Below are positions 1 to 8,586 of a stretch of 64,000 nucleotides of DNA, piece after piece (the first letter of the stretch is position 1; the number at the start of each line of letters is the position of its first letter). The translations under genes were made by a program, and so were the position numbers. Where the stretch lies: positions 62,001 through 126,000 of the forward strand of contig NZ_MSKS01000009.1 in assembly GCF_001937445.1 (NCBI RefSeq). Direction: 5' to 3'. The DNA comes from Actinomyces oris (GTDB taxonomy: Bacteria; Actinomycetota; Actinomycetes; Actinomycetales; Actinomycetaceae). A model generated the notes under the pieces. It was not told the DNA's origin, made no database searches, and saw only the letters and a program-made list of their open reading frames with translations.

Positions 1-65
1 TCGAAGGCGATGCGCACACCGGGACGGAAGTCCGTCGAGGCCGGTTGAGCCGATGAGTCTGTCAC
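1..65 (-). CDS. ruvX: RuvX/YqgF pre-16S rRNA nuclease, N-terminal fragment
   Basis: Partial gene leaving the window at base 1. Read on the minus strand from a GTG at 65-63 it encodes VTDSSAQPASTDFRPGVRIAFD. The FRPGVRIAFD segment matches the first strand of RuvX/YqgF proteins (RNase H fold, first catalytic Asp in the D-x-G motif, which is cut off here). Being directly downstream of alaS on the same strand is the usual actinobacterial position (alaS-ruvX-mltG). Only 21 residues are visible, so the call rests on one short motif plus context. The start is 40 bases after the alaS stop, so the two genes are probably cotranscribed. Confidence 0.6.
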   Translation of the reverse strand, partial: MTDSSAQPASTDFRPGVRIAF

Positions 66-105
66 GGGATCTGCCAGGCGGTACGGGGCGAGCCAGCTTA
101 CCGGA

Positions 106-2817
106 TCAGGCCTGGATCTGCTCGGCGACGGCGCGCAGCGCCTCGTCCAGAGCATCTGGGTTCTGACCGCCCCCCTGGGCCAGGTCGTCCTTGCCGCCAC
201 CACCGCCGCCCAGCACCTGAGCGGCGGTGCGCACGAGGGCCCCGGCGCGTATGCCCTGGTCGCGGGCACCGGCATTGGTGGCCACCACCACGACCGGACG
301 CGAGCCCACGACCGCGCCGGCGGCGACAACGGCCGGCTCGGCATCACCGAGCCGGCTGCGGGCGTCGAGGACCAGCGAGCGTACGGCGTCGGCCGAGCCG
401 ACGGTCCCGAGGTCGGCCGAGGCAAGACGGACGTCACCCAGCCGGACGGCCTCTGAGACGATTCCGGCGGTGCGTGCGGACAGCGCTGCCTGTTCAGCGG
501 CGGCCAGGCGCTTCTCGGCGTTCTTCAGGCGCGTCATGAGGCTCTCAACGCGCTCGGGCAGGTCGTCGGGACGGCCCCCGACCATGGTGGACAGCTGGGA
601 GACCAGGGCGTGCTCCTTGGCCTGGTAGCCGTAGGCGCCCTCGCCGACGAGGGCGTCAATGCGGCGCACCCCCGAACCGATCGAGGACTCGCCCAGCACC
701 GCGATGCGGCCGATGTGGCCGGTGCTGGGGACGTGGGTGCCGGCGCACAGCTCCTTGGACCAGTCACCCCCGATGGAGACGACGCGCACCTTCTTGCCGT
801 ACTTCTCCCCGAACAGGGCCATAGCGCCCGCGGCGCGGGCGGCGTCAATGTCCATGACCTCGTCGGTGACGGCCAGGTCCTCCGACAGCCTGGCGTTGAC
901 CCGTTCCTCAATGCCGGAGATCTGGTCCGAGGCCAGGGCGGAGCCATGGCGGAAGTCGAAACGCATGCGGGAGGGGGAGTTCTCGCTGCCTGCCTGGGTG
1001 GCGTTGTCGGAGACGATCTCGTGAAGCGCCTTGTGCACCATGTGGGTGGAGGTGTGGGCACGTGCGATCGCCAGACGGCGCGCCGAGTCGATCTGGGCGA
1101 AGGCCTTCTCCCCCACCGCGATCGTGCCCTCGGTCAGGGTGCCGCGGTGGACATGCAGCCCCTTGACGGGGGCCTGGACGTCGTTGACCTCGACGGTGCC
1201 GCCGTCGGCCAGTCGGATCGTACCCTGGTCGGCGAGCTGACCGCCCATCTCGGCATAGAAGGGGGTGCGGTCCAGGACGACCTCGACCTCGGCCGGGGCG
1301 GTGACGACGCTCTGCGGGACGCCGTCGACGAGGATCCCGGCGACGGTGGCATCGGCGGAGGACTCGGTGTAGCCCAGGAAGGTCGAGCCGCCGCCCATCT
1401 CCTTCTCCAGCTCGCGGAAGACGCGGATATCGGCGTGCCCGGTCTTCTTGGCGCGCGCGTCGGCCCGAGCGCGCTCCTTCTGCTCGTTCATGAGGCTGCG
1501 GAAGGCGCTCTCATCGACGTCGACCCCTTGCTCGGCCGCCATCTCCAGGGTGAGGTCGATGGGGAAGCCGTAGGTGTCGTGCAGCTCGAAGGCGCTCTTG
1601 CCCGACACCAGCGGGCGCCCGGAGCGTCCCGCCTCCTTCTTGGCCGAGGCCACCGCGGTGTCCAGGATCGTGGTGCCGGCTGCCAGGGTTCGACGGAAGG
1701 CGTCCTCCTCGCCGTAGGCCACCTCGGAGATGGTGCTCCAGCCGGCCTCCAGCTCGGGATAGGAGGCCTTCATGGCGTCCTTCGAGACAGTCAGCAGAGT
1801 GGGCATGGCGGCCTCGTCGAAGCCGAGCAGACGCATGGAGCGCACGGCCCTGCGGATGAGTCGGCGCAGGACGTAGCCGCGGCCGTCGTTGCCGGGACGC
1901 ACGCCGTCGCAGATGAGCATGAGGGCGGAGCGCACGTGATCGGCGACGACCCGCATGCGCACGTCGTCGTGGTAGGCCTCGCCCGCCTCGGGGCCGGCCG
2001 AGCCGCGGCCGTAGACCTTTCCGGACAGCTCCTCGGCGGCCTTGATGACGGGGAAGACCTCGTCGATCTCATACATGTTGGGCTTGTCCTGCATGATGAA
2101 GGCCAGGCGCTCCAGACCGGCACCGGTATCGATGGCCGTCTGGTCGAGCTTGCCCAGGAGCTCGAAGTCGTGCCCCTTGCCCTCCCCACGCAGGAACTCG
2201 TCGAAGACGAGGTTCCAGATCTCCAGGAAGCGGTCGCCCTGGGTGTCGACGGCGGGACCGCCGTCGGGCCCGTAGGCGGGTCCGCGGTCGTAGTGGATCT
2301 CGCAGCACGAGCCGGCCGGGCCGGGCTGGCCCGTCGACCAGGAGATGTCCTTGAAGGGAAGGAGCTGGATCCGCTCGGAGGGGACCCCGATCTCGCGGGT
2401 CCAGTAGTCGAGGGACACCTGGTCCTTCTCCCAGATCGTCATCCACAGCCGGTCCCCGTCCAGACCGTAGCCGCCCTCCTCACGGCTGCCTGTCAGCAGG
2501 CCCCAGGCGTAGGAGATGGCCCCCTCCTTGAAGTAGTCGCCGAAGGAGAAGTTGCCGTTCATCTGGAAGAAGGTGCCGTGGCGCGTCGTGATACCGACGT
2601 TGTCGATGTCATTGGTGCGGATGCACTTCTGCACCGAGGCTGCCCGGGGCCAGGGGGCCTCCTCGGTCCCCAGGATGTAGGGGATGAAGGGAACCATGCC
2701 GGCCACGGTGAACAGGATGGAGGGCTCGGGAGACACCAGGGAGACCGAGGGCCGGATCTCGTGGTCGTTCGCGGCGAAGTAGTCCAGCCAGCGGCTGCGG
2801 ATATCGGATGTGCGCAT
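106..2817 (-). CDS. alaS: Alanyl-tRNA synthetase
   Basis: Charges tRNA-Ala with alanine in the cytoplasm. 903 aa, normal for the family. The start is the ATG at 2817 (MRTSDIRSRW), preceded by AGGATGAGGA. The open frame runs 92 codons further upstream, but that stretch is Pro/Arg-rich and lacks family similarity. Class II catalytic core occupies the N-terminal half (FFQMNGNFSFGDYFKE region). The editing domain carries HTSTH near residue 590 and CAGTH near residue 690, the zinc-binding editing-site residues. The C-terminal C-Ala domain ends with a glycine-rich GGGGGGKDDLAQGGG stretch typical of AlaRS. All key motifs are present. Downstream neighbour is ruvX; upstream is the rpsD terminator. Confidence 0.97.
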   Translation of the reverse strand: MRTSDIRSRWLDYFAANDHEIRPSVSLVSPEPSILFTVAGMVPFIPYILGTEEAPWPRAASVQKCIRTNDIDNVGITTRHGTFFQMNGNFSFGDYFKEGAISYAWGLLTGSREEGGYGLDGDRLWMTIWEKDQVSLDYWTREIGVPSERIQLLPFKDISWSTGQPGPAGSCCEIHYDRGPAYGPDGGPAVDTQGDRFLEIWNLVFDEFLRGEGKGHDFELLGKLDQTAIDTGAGLERLAFIMQDKPNMYEIDEVFPVIKAAEELSGKVYGRGSAGPEAGEAYHDDVRMRVVADHVRSALMLICDGVRPGNDGRGYVLRRLIRRAVRSMRLLGFDEAAMPTLLTVSKDAMKASYPELEAGWSTISEVAYGEEDAFRRTLAAGTTILDTAVASAKKEAGRSGRPLVSGKSAFELHDTYGFPIDLTLEMAAEQGVDVDESAFRSLMNEQKERARADARAKKTGHADIRVFRELEKEMGGGSTFLGYTESSADATVAGILVDGVPQSVVTAPAEVEVVLDRTPFYAEMGGQLADQGTIRLADGGTVEVNDVQAPVKGLHVHRGTLTEGTIAVGEKAFAQIDSARRLAIARAHTSTHMVHKALHEIVSDNATQAGSENSPSRMRFDFRHGSALASDQISGIEERVNARLSEDLAVTDEVMDIDAARAAGAMALFGEKYGKKVRVVSIGGDWSKELCAGTHVPSTGHIGRIAVLGESSIGSGVRRIDALVGEGAYGYQAKEHALVSQLSTMVGGRPDDLPERVESLMTRLKNAEKRLAAAEQAALSARTAGIVSEAVRLGDVRLASADLGTVGSADAVRSLVLDARSRLGDAEPAVVAAGAVVGSRPVVVVATNAGARDQGIRAGALVRTAAQVLGGGGGGKDDLAQGGGQNPDALDEALRAVAEQIQA

Positions 2818-2992
2818 GGGGTCCTCATCCTGTTCGAGGTGTGCCCGGGCACTGCGGCTCTTGGGCCTGGTGCTGGGGCGTGTGGGCGGTGTGGTGTGGC
2901 CGACCGGCCGGCCCGGTGGACGGCGGAGACGGTGGAACCAGTCGCCTGTGGGCGCGGATCCGGTCGGGTTGCTCCATGGTGAGCGTACTCCC

Positions 2993-3039
2993 ACGCCGGG
3001 GCGCCCCGAACCTCTCATGGGTCCGGGGCGCCCCGGCGT
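2993..3039 (-). terminator. Strong hairpin terminator behind rpsD
   Basis: A 19-20 bp inverted repeat: left arm 2993-3012, right arm 3020-3039, with one A/G mismatch and a 7-base loop (TCTCATG). The stem centre is GGGGCGCCCC. It lies 17 bases past the rpsD stop and ahead of alaS. No U-tract follows on the minus strand, as is common for actinobacterial terminators. Confidence 0.75.
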
Positions 3040-3055
3040 CAGGTGAGCGTGAGGG

Positions 3056-3679
3056 TCAGCGCGAGTAGTACTCGACGACCATCTGGACGTCACAGGTCAC
3101 GGGGACCTCATCGCGCTTGGGGCGGCGCACCAGCGTGGCCGAGAGCTTCTCGAGGTCCACGTTGAGGTACTCCGGGACGGGGGGCAGCACGTCGCGGTGC
3201 GCGCCGGCGGCGGCGACCTGGAAGGGCACCATCACCTGGGAGCGGGGACGGACCTGGATGGTCTGGCCGGGCTTGACGCGGTAGGAGGGGCGGTCCACGA
3301 CCTTGCCGTCGACGAGGATGTGGCGGTGGACCACGTCCTGGCGGGCCTGGGCGATGGTGCGGGCGATCCCGGAGCGCAGAACGAGAGCGTCCAGACGCAT
3401 CTCGAGCAGCTCGACGAGGGACTCACCGGTCAGGCCCTGACCGCGACGGGCCTCCTCGAAGACGCGCTGGAGCTGGGCCTCGCGGATGCCGTACTGGGCG
3501 CGCAGGCGCTGCTTCTCCTTGAGGCGGACGGCGTAGTCGGACTCGGTGCGGCGCCGGGCGCGGCCGTGCTCACCGGGGCCGTAGGGGCGGCGCTCGAAGT
3601 AGCGCACGGCCTTGGGGGTCAGCGGGATGCCCAGGGCGCGAGAGAGGCGCACCTGACGGCGGGAGCGTGAAGAGCTCAT
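3056..3679 (-). CDS. rpsD: 30S ribosomal protein S4
   Basis: Primary 16S rRNA-binding protein of the small subunit body; in many bacteria it also represses its own mRNA. 207 aa from the ATG at 3679 (MSSSRSRRQV), chosen because AGGAA lies 8 bases upstream; the ATG at 3688 (MTHM) would sit on top of that SD. The N-terminal rRNA-binding domain is followed by an S4 RNA-binding domain at about residues 95-160 (MRLDALVLRSGIA...). The protein contains a single cysteine near its C-terminus and none of the N-terminal zinc-knuckle cysteines, so it is the zinc-independent C-minus form. A single-gene unit closed by the hairpin at 2993-3039; 258 bases separate it from rarA upstream, enough for its own promoter. 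Confidence 0.96.
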   Translation of the reverse strand: MSSSRSRRQVRLSRALGIPLTPKAVRYFERRPYGPGEHGRARRRTESDYAVRLKEKQRLRAQYGIREAQLQRVFEEARRGQGLTGESLVELLEMRLDALVLRSGIARTIAQARQDVVHRHILVDGKVVDRPSYRVKPGQTIQVRPRSQVMVPFQVAAAGAHRDVLPPVPEYLNVDLEKLSATLVRRPKRDEVPVTCDVQMVVEYYSR

Positions 3680-3937
3680 GTGTGTCATTCCTGTCGGATC
3701 GGTGGTCGCACGCCGTGGCTGGTGCCGACGGCGCGGGGTCAAGCCTCGGTTCGGGCCGGGACCCCAGGAGGTCCGCATCGTCGTCGGCCGGTGGCACCCG
3801 CGGGAGCCGCCAGTCGTCCCCGATGTGGACAGCTCGAGAACTTTAGCGTGCTCACCGTCGAATACCTATGTCGGAACCGCCCGGTGTGAGACGGTCCTCA
3901 ACCTCCGCTCGAGTCAGGACCCCGCGGTGGGCACGCG

Positions 3938-5341
3938 CTATCGCTCATCGAGGATGCGCCGCACCGCCTCGAGGCGGGAGGCCAGCTGCTTCTCGAAGCC
4001 GTTGCCGGTGGGCCGGTAGTACCGAGCGCCCTCGAGCCCGTCGGGCAGGTACTGCTGGCCGACGACGGCGTGGGGGAAGTCATGGGGGTAGCGGTAGTCC
4101 TTGCCGTGCCCGAGCCCCTCGGCCCCGGCGTAGTGCGCGTCGCGCAGGTGAGCGGGTACGGCCGCAGCCTTGCCGGCTCTCACATCGGCCAGTGACTCGT
4201 TGAGCGCCACGGTGACCGCGTTGGACTTGGGGGCGGTGGCCACGGCGAGCGCGGCCTCGGCCAGGATGAGGCCGGACTCCGGCATCCCGATCATGGCGAC
4301 CGCCTGCTGGGCGGCCACGGCGGTGGACAGCACCGTGGGGTCGGCGAGCCCGACGTCCTCGGCTGCGTGGATGACGATGCGGCGGGCGATGTAACGGGGG
4401 TCCTCCCCGGCGGCGATCATGCGCGCCAGGTAGTGCATCGTGGCGTCAGGGTCCGAGCCGCGCATCGACTTGATGAAGGCGCTGATGACGTCGTAGTGCT
4501 GGTCTCCGGCGCGGTCGTAACGCACCGCGGCCACATCGGCTGCCCGCTCGACGTCGGCGACCTCGATGAGGGGCGACGTGCCGGAAGCCGGTGCCTGCGC
4601 CAGGACAGTGCCGGCGGCGGCCTCCAGTACCGTGAGCGCCTTGCGGGCGTCGGAACCGGCCATGCGCACGATCTGACTGCGCGCCTCCTCGCTGATGTCC
4701 ACTGTGCCGGCCAGGCCCCGCTCGTCGCTCACGGCGCGATCAACCAGGCGCCCGATGTCATCGGCCCCCAGAGGCTGGAGCGTCAGGAGCAGGGAGCGGG
4801 ACAGCAGCGGCGAGACGACACTGAAGGACGGGTTCTCCGTGGTGGCCGCGATGAGCGTCACCCACCGGTTCTCCACGCTGGGCAGCAGGGCGTCCTGCTG
4901 CGAGCGGGAGAAACGGTGCACCTCGTCAATGAACAGCACCGTCTCCTCCCCTGCTGCCAGACGGCGCCTGGCATCGGTCACGACGGCGCGCACGTCCTTG
5001 ACACCGGCTGTGACCGCCGACAGCTCCACGAATCTGCGGCCGCTGCCCCGTGCCACCAGGTAGGCCAGCGTCGTCTTGCCGGTTCCGGGCGGTCCCCACA
5101 GGATGACTGAGGACAGGGAGGATCCGGAGGACCGTGCGGCGCCGCTCTGCTCGCCCGCACGGGAGCCCCGGTTCGCCTCGGCCGGCTCCACGAGGCGGCG
5201 CAGAGGCGATCCGGGGGTGAGCAGATGCGTCTGCCCCTGAAGCTCATCGAGTGTGCGCGGACGCATCCGTACTGCCAGCGGTGCGTGGGAGTCCACGGGA
5301 ATCCCGGCGTCATCCGTGCCGGCCGACTCGAACAGGTCCAT
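3938..5341 (-). CDS. rarA: Replication-associated recombination AAA+ ATPase RarA/MgsA
   Basis: AAA+ ATPase of the clamp-loader-like family that acts at stalled replication forks and interacts with single-strand-binding protein. 467 aa, starting MDLFESAG at 5341. Residues around 80-95 hold the Walker A motif GPPGTGKTT, followed by Walker [10 protein letters not shown] and sensor 1 (TTENPSF). The C-terminal MgsA tetramerisation region is complete through the conserved [11 protein letters not shown] segment. An insert just before Walker A ([20 protein letters not shown]) is Ser/Gly-rich and likely a flexible loop. Same strand as rpsD but well separated. Confidence 0.93.
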   Translation of the reverse strand: MDLFESAGTDDAGIPVDSHAPLAVRMRPRTLDELQGQTHLLTPGSPLRRLVEPAEANRGSRAGEQSGAARSSGSSLSSVILWGPPGTGKTTLAYLVARGSGRRFVELSAVTAGVKDVRAVVTDARRRLAAGEETVLFIDEVHRFSRSQQDALLPSVENRWVTLIAATTENPSFSVVSPLLSRSLLLTLQPLGADDIGRLVDRAVSDERGLAGTVDISEEARSQIVRMAGSDARKALTVLEAAAGTVLAQAPASGTSPLIEVADVERAADVAAVRYDRAGDQHYDVISAFIKSMRGSDPDATMHYLARMIAAGEDPRYIARRIVIHAAEDVGLADPTVLSTAVAAQQAVAMIGMPESGLILAEAALAVATAPKSNAVTVALNESLADVRAGKAAAVPAHLRDAHYAGAEGLGHGKDYRYPHDFPHAVVGQQYLPDGLEGARYYRPTGNGFEKQLASRLEAVRRILDER

Positions 5342-5458
5342 GAGCCGACCCTATCTCCCCGCCACCAGCACCGCGGGCGCACGATTCACGGGTTCCTGCC
5401 AGACCTCACGTCGATGCGGACCCGGCGAGCAGCACGAGCGCGGCGATGGCCGAGTCGG

Positions 5459-6076
5459 TCACAGGAGGCTGATGTCTCCGGCCCCCTCACGCAGCACCTC
5501 GGGGACGTCGTCGGTCAGGTCGATGACGCTGGTGGGCTCGCCCTGCCCGACCGGGCCCTCGATCACGACGTCGATGAGGTGCCCCAGGGACTCCTGGATC
5601 TCCCAGCCGTTGGTCTCGGGCTCCTCCTGGCCGGGGCGGATGAAGGTGGAGGACAGGATGGGGGCGCCGAACTCGGCGACGAGGGACTGGGTGATGGCGT
5701 GGTCGGGGATGCGTACGCCCAGCGTGTGCTTCTTGGGGTTGAGCGTCATCCGGGGCACGTCCTTGGTGCCCTTGAGGATGAAGGTCCACGGCCCCGGGGT
5801 GAGTCGCTTGATGAGCCGGAAGGCGTTGTTGCCCACGATGGCCAGCGGCCCGACCTGAGCGAAGTCGGCGCACACAAAGGTGAAGTTGTGCTTGCCGTCG
5901 AGCTGGCGGATGGTGCGGATCCGGTCCAGCCCCTCCTTGTTGCCCGGTGCGCAGGCCAGGGCGTATCCGGAGTCGGTCGGGTAGGCGACCAGGCCGCCGT
6001 CGCGCAGCGTGTCGACAACCTTCTCAACCAGACGCGCCTGCGGGTTGACGGGGTGGAGCTCGATGTAACGTGCCAT
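5459..6076 (-). CDS. YciO-type Sua5/YrdC-domain protein (threonylcarbamoyl-AMP synthase family)
   Basis: 205 aa YrdC-fold protein. Sua5/TsaC enzymes make threonylcarbamoyl-AMP for t6A37 of tRNA; the YciO branch shares the fold but its role is less certain. YciO-like traits are the short length, the KRLTPGPWTFILKGTKDVPR segment and the NPKKHTLGVRIPDH segment. RNA/nucleotide-binding Lys/Arg residues are retained. The start MARYIELHP at 6076 has no SD. A TAAGGT hexamer lies 6 bases upstream (6083-6088, minus strand), suggesting a leaderless mRNA. Another TsaC gene probably exists elsewhere in the genome. Confidence 0.85.
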   Translation of the reverse strand: MARYIELHPVNPQARLVEKVVDTLRDGGLVAYPTDSGYALACAPGNKEGLDRIRTIRQLDGKHNFTFVCADFAQVGPLAIVGNNAFRLIKRLTPGPWTFILKGTKDVPRMTLNPKKHTLGVRIPDHAITQSLVAEFGAPILSSTFIRPGQEEPETNGWEIQESLGHLIDVVIEGPVGQGEPTSVIDLTDDVPEVLREGAGDISLL

Positions 6077-6132
6077 GCCCCAACCTTACCCCGGGTGACG
6101 GTTCTCACATAGCGTTCCGAGGGGAGGGGGCG

Positions 6133-6855
6133 TCAGCGGCGAGGGATCTGGTGAGCGACGTCGGAGAACACGCCGGTGACCCCCCAGTTGAAGAGCTCGT
6201 TGGCCCGGCTCGGCGAGTTGACGGTCCAGACGTTGACGCCGTAGCCCTCGGTTCGAAAGGCCTGAACCTGCTGCCGGGTCAGGCCGGAGTCCTCGGGATG
6301 GATGAAGTCGGCGCCCACGATCTCAAGGGTGCTCCTCCAGTCGTCGGACAGCGACCGGCTCTCGTAGAGGCACCCCACGGGAACCTCCGGGGCGCGCTGC
6401 TTGAACAGGTGGAGCAGCAGGTGGCTGAAGGAGGAGACGATGACCTCGACGCCCGGACGCAGTCGCTCGAGCTGGGCGATGACGCCGTCGACGAGACGCA
6501 GGCTCGCCTCCTTGCCGGTCTCGTTGGGCTTGATCTCGATGTTGGCGTTGAGGCCGGTGTCGTTCATGAGGTCGATGAGATCCCTCAGGGTGGGCAGCGG
6601 CTCGCCCTCGAACCGAGGGGAGAACCAGCCCCCGGCATCGATGCCGCCCAGGTCGGCCACCGTCAGGTCGTCGTACCGACCGGCACGGTTCGTGGTCCGG
6701 TCCAGGGTGGAGTCGTGGCAGATGATGACAGTTCCGTCGCCGATGACGTCGACGTCCGCTTCCACCCAGCCCACCTGGTGGTCCACCGCGCAGCGGAAGG
6801 CGGCCATGGTGTTCTCCGGGGCGAGCGAGCTCAGGCCCCGGTGCCCGAAGATCAT
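6133..6855 (-). CDS. Glycerophosphodiester phosphodiesterase (GDPD family)
   Basis: Hydrolyses glycerophosphodiesters released from phospholipids to sn-glycerol-3-phosphate and an alcohol. 240 aa from the ATG at 6855 (MIFGHRGLSS). The family signature HRG...ENT sits at the N-terminus, followed by the E-x-D pair (WVEADVDVI) and the catalytic His of HDSTLDRTTN; the C-terminal beta strand GVNVWTVNS is typical. No signal peptide, so cytoplasmic. A GGTGA SD lies 7 bases before this start. An alternative start at 6906 (MSSVTSSS) has a TAGCAT hexamer 7 bases upstream and could be leaderless. Divergent from the metal sensor gene at 6991. Confidence 0.9.
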   Translation of the reverse strand: MIFGHRGLSSLAPENTMAAFRCAVDHQVGWVEADVDVIGDGTVIICHDSTLDRTTNRAGRYDDLTVADLGGIDAGGWFSPRFEGEPLPTLRDLIDLMNDTGLNANIEIKPNETGKEASLRLVDGVIAQLERLRPGVEVIVSSFSHLLLHLFKQRAPEVPVGCLYESRSLSDDWRSTLEIVGADFIHPEDSGLTRQQVQAFRTEGYGVNVWTVNSPSRANELFNWGVTGVFSDVAHQIPRR

Positions 6856-6955
6856 GCGCTCGTCACCACACGTGCGTCCACCACTGCTTGAGGTCACCGA
6901 TGACATGGCCCAAATGCTACACGGGCCGCACGAGCACGCTCCGCGGAAGACCGCT

Positions 6956-6983
6956 TTGACATCAAGACAAGTTGATATAAAAT
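6956..6983 (+). promoter_or_regulatory. Promoter of the metal-sensor/metallothionein operon
   Basis: A consensus -35 TTGACA (6956-6961), a 16-base spacer and -10 TAAAAT (6978-6983). The sensor ATG begins 8 bases after the -10 box, so the transcript is probably leaderless. The spacer contains the palindrome reported separately. Confidence 0.75.
6961..6976. promoter_or_regulatory. Candidate ArsR/SmtB-family operator
   Basis: Inverted repeat ATCAA-gacaag-TTGAT lying exactly between the -35 and -10 boxes. ArsR/SmtB repressors bind imperfect dyads overlapping their own promoters and are released by metal. Binding by the adjacent sensor is an inference from position and symmetry. Confidence 0.6.
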
Positions 6984-6990
6984 CTCTTGT

Positions 6991-7320
6991 ATGCGAAAGG
7001 TCGCCACGCCCCCGGAGGCCCCTCTCGGAGAGGACTCCGCCGTGGTGCAGCTGTTCAAGGCGCTGGCTCACCCCATGAGGGCGAGCATCGTCCACCGCCT
7101 CATCAGCTCACCTGCTGACGTCACCGAGCTGGTGACGTTCCTCGGGGTGTCCCAGCCTCTGGTCTCCCACCACCTACGAGTACTGCGCAACGCCCACCTG
7201 GTCGAGTCGGTTCGCGAAGGAAAGCGCCAGAGCTACTCCCTCATTGACGACCATGTCGCATCCATCTTCATCGACACCCTTGAGCACACGAAGGAGCACG
7301 ACCATGACTGCCACCACTGA
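6991..7320 (+). CDS. ArsR/SmtB-family metal-responsive repressor (alpha-5 site)
   Basis: 109 aa winged-helix repressor. The HTH lies at about residues 44-72 (DVTELVTFLGVSQP, then VSHHLRVLRNAHLV). The C-terminal helix carries D86, H88, H99 and E102. These spacings (+2, +13, +16) are identical to the D104/H106/H117/E120 alpha-5 zinc site of SmtB and the equivalent site in CzrA. There is no alpha-3 Cys-x-Cys motif. The tail EHDHDCHH adds further metal ligands. Predicted to repress its own operon and be released by Zn(II), or possibly Co/Ni. It overlaps the metallothionein-like gene by 17 bases, recalling the cyanobacterial smtB-smtA pair. No SD; leaderless start likely. Confidence 0.9.
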   Translation: MRKVATPPEAPLGEDSAVVQLFKALAHPMRASIVHRLISSPADVTELVTFLGVSQPLVSHHLRVLRNAHLVESVREGKRQSYSLIDDHVASIFIDTLEHTKEHDHDCHH

Positions 7321-7627
7321 GCACCGCCCCGCCGAGGCCCACCAGCACACCCACGGCCCGGACTGCGGGCACCCCGCCGTCATCCACGGCGACCACGTGG
7401 ACTACATTCACAACGGTCACGCCCACCACGAGGACAACGGTCACTACGACGAGTGCGACGTCTGCTCGTGCGAGCACTGCTCGGACTCCTGTGCCGTGTG
7501 CGAGTGTGAGGACTGCTCCTGCCCGACCTGCAACCACAACACCTGCTCGTGCGAGCACTGCTCGGACTCCTGCTCCTCGTGCACCTGCGAGGACTGCTCC
7601 TGCCCGACCTGCACGCACGCCGCCTGA
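7304..7627 (+). CDS. His/Cys-rich metallothionein-like metal-binding protein
   Basis: 107 aa, acidic. The start is the ATG at 7304 with GGAG seven bases upstream. Two parts: residues 1-50 are His-rich (HQHTHGPDCGHPAV, HGDHVDYIHNGHAHHEDNGHYDE), a pattern I recall from short actinobacterial zinc-associated proteins. Residues 51-107 are a cysteine-rich module built of two 27-residue repeats (54-80 and 81-107), each with nine cysteines as CxC/CxxC motifs (CSCEHC, CSCPTC). There are 20 Cys in all, 19 of them in the last 57 residues. No signal peptide or membrane segment. Overlaps the SmtB-type sensor gene, so a role in zinc (or copper/cadmium) buffering is the simplest reading; the metal is unknown. 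Confidence 0.88.
   Translation: MTATTEHRPAEAHQHTHGPDCGHPAVIHGDHVDYIHNGHAHHEDNGHYDECDVCSCEHCSDSCAVCECEDCSCPTCNHNTCSCEHCSDSCSSCTCEDCSCPTCTHAA
7463..7624 (+). repeat. Two tandem 81-bp repeats encoding the Cys-rich units
   Basis: Units 7463-7543 and 7544-7624. Their first 29 bases are identical, and most differences are in the middle (codons for AVCECE versus SSCTCE). In-frame duplication extends the metallothionein module without breaking the frame. Confidence 0.85.
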
Positions 7628-7729
7628 CGCGCTGCACCCGGCCCCCGCTCAGCGATACCGCGACGGCAACGCGCTCGCCCAGGCTCTGACTCGGGTCGGA
7701 GACACTGATGACCAGATCGATACCGCAGG

Positions 7730-7747
7730 CGTCGGCCGGCGCCGACG
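7730..7747. terminator. Short hairpin between convergent genes
   Basis: CGTCGGC-cggc-GCCGACG, a 7 bp stem with a 4-base loop, between the metallothionein gene (plus) and the hydrolase gene (minus). No T-run on either side, so a terminator role is tentative. Confidence 0.35.
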
Positions 7748-7772
7748 TCAGCAGGGAAGCCCCAGGGGCGGG

Positions 7773-8540
7773 TCACCGGCCGGTACCGGCGAAGACTTCC
7801 TCGATGAAGGGATCAACCAGCCCGTGGTAGGCCTCCGGGGCGTCCCGCCGCACGCAGTGGCCGACGCCGTCAAGCAGCACCAGGCGCACAAGCGGATTGG
7901 TCACCTCAGAGGGGTCAGGAGCCATGCTGCCGCGGCGGGGCGCCAGGTAGAGCGTCGGCATCCTCAGCCGGTTGACCGCGCTGATGAGGTCGGCCTCGCC
8001 GAGATAGGTACCCTCGCGGATGTAACGGCGGTCGACCTGCCTCTTGCACGCGGCCCAGCCCTCGATCTCGGATTCGCTCCATGAGGTCTCGAGCCTCATG
8101 CGTTCCCGCTCGGCAGCGCCGCCGTCGGCGAAGGCGTCCAGGAAGCGCTCCTGGTGCTCCACGAACCAGGGGGCCGGGGCCCAGTGCCCGGTGGGACGCG
8201 CGGCGTCCTCCAGGACCAGTGCCCGAACGAGCTCGGGCCGGGCGACGCTCACCCGCAGCGACATGAGCCCTCCCAGACTGTGCGCCACGACGACCGGCGG
8301 CTCCGAGAACAGGACCAGTGTCTTCTCAAGGTCCTCTTGCATGGTCTGCGGCGCCCGGGTCAGGGTCTCGTCGTCCCACCGCGGGGAAGCCCCGTGCCCC
8401 CGCTGATCGATCGCCAGGACGTGATACCGGGAGGACCAGCGGGCCACGGCGTCGGGCCAGGCGGTAGCCGATTCGGTCAGGCCGTGGACTAAGAGCAGCG
8501 GCGGATCCGCTGGATCGCCCCACTCGTGCAGCGCGAGCAT
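7773..8540 (-). CDS. Alpha/beta-hydrolase fold protein
   Basis: 255 aa. HGLTE near residue 20 is the oxyanion-hole HG motif; AHSLGG near residue 87 is the nucleophile elbow (Ser). The catalytic His lies in GVGHCVRRD near residue 230, with the acid likely just before it in the last third (LAPRRGSMAPD region). The lid has several Trp and acidic residues. The substrate cannot be told from the sequence; relatives include lactone, ester and haloalkane hydrolases. The ATG at 8540 has GAGG five bases upstream; a GTG at 8546 is the alternative. No signal peptide. Confidence 0.82.
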   Translation of the reverse strand: MLALHEWGDPADPPLLLVHGLTESATAWPDAVARWSSRYHVLAIDQRGHGASPRWDDETLTRAPQTMQEDLEKTLVLFSEPPVVVAHSLGGLMSLRVSVARPELVRALVLEDAARPTGHWAPAPWFVEHQERFLDAFADGGAAERERMRLETSWSESEIEGWAACKRQVDRRYIREGTYLGEADLISAVNRLRMPTLYLAPRRGSMAPDPSEVTNPLVRLVLLDGVGHCVRRDAPEAYHGLVDPFIEEVFAGTGR

Positions 8541-8586
8541 CGTCACCTCATCGAGTGTAGGCGACGAGCGGACGCGACCGGCGAAC

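Noticed and set aside
610-2982. 790-codon plus-strand open frame antisense to alaS
   Set aside because: Shadow of a GC-rich coding gene; composition is Leu/Gly/Val/Asp-rich without domain motifs, and alaS on the other strand is certain. The same applies to long antisense frames over aspS (8815-10368), relA (35643-37451) and thrS (53532-55571).
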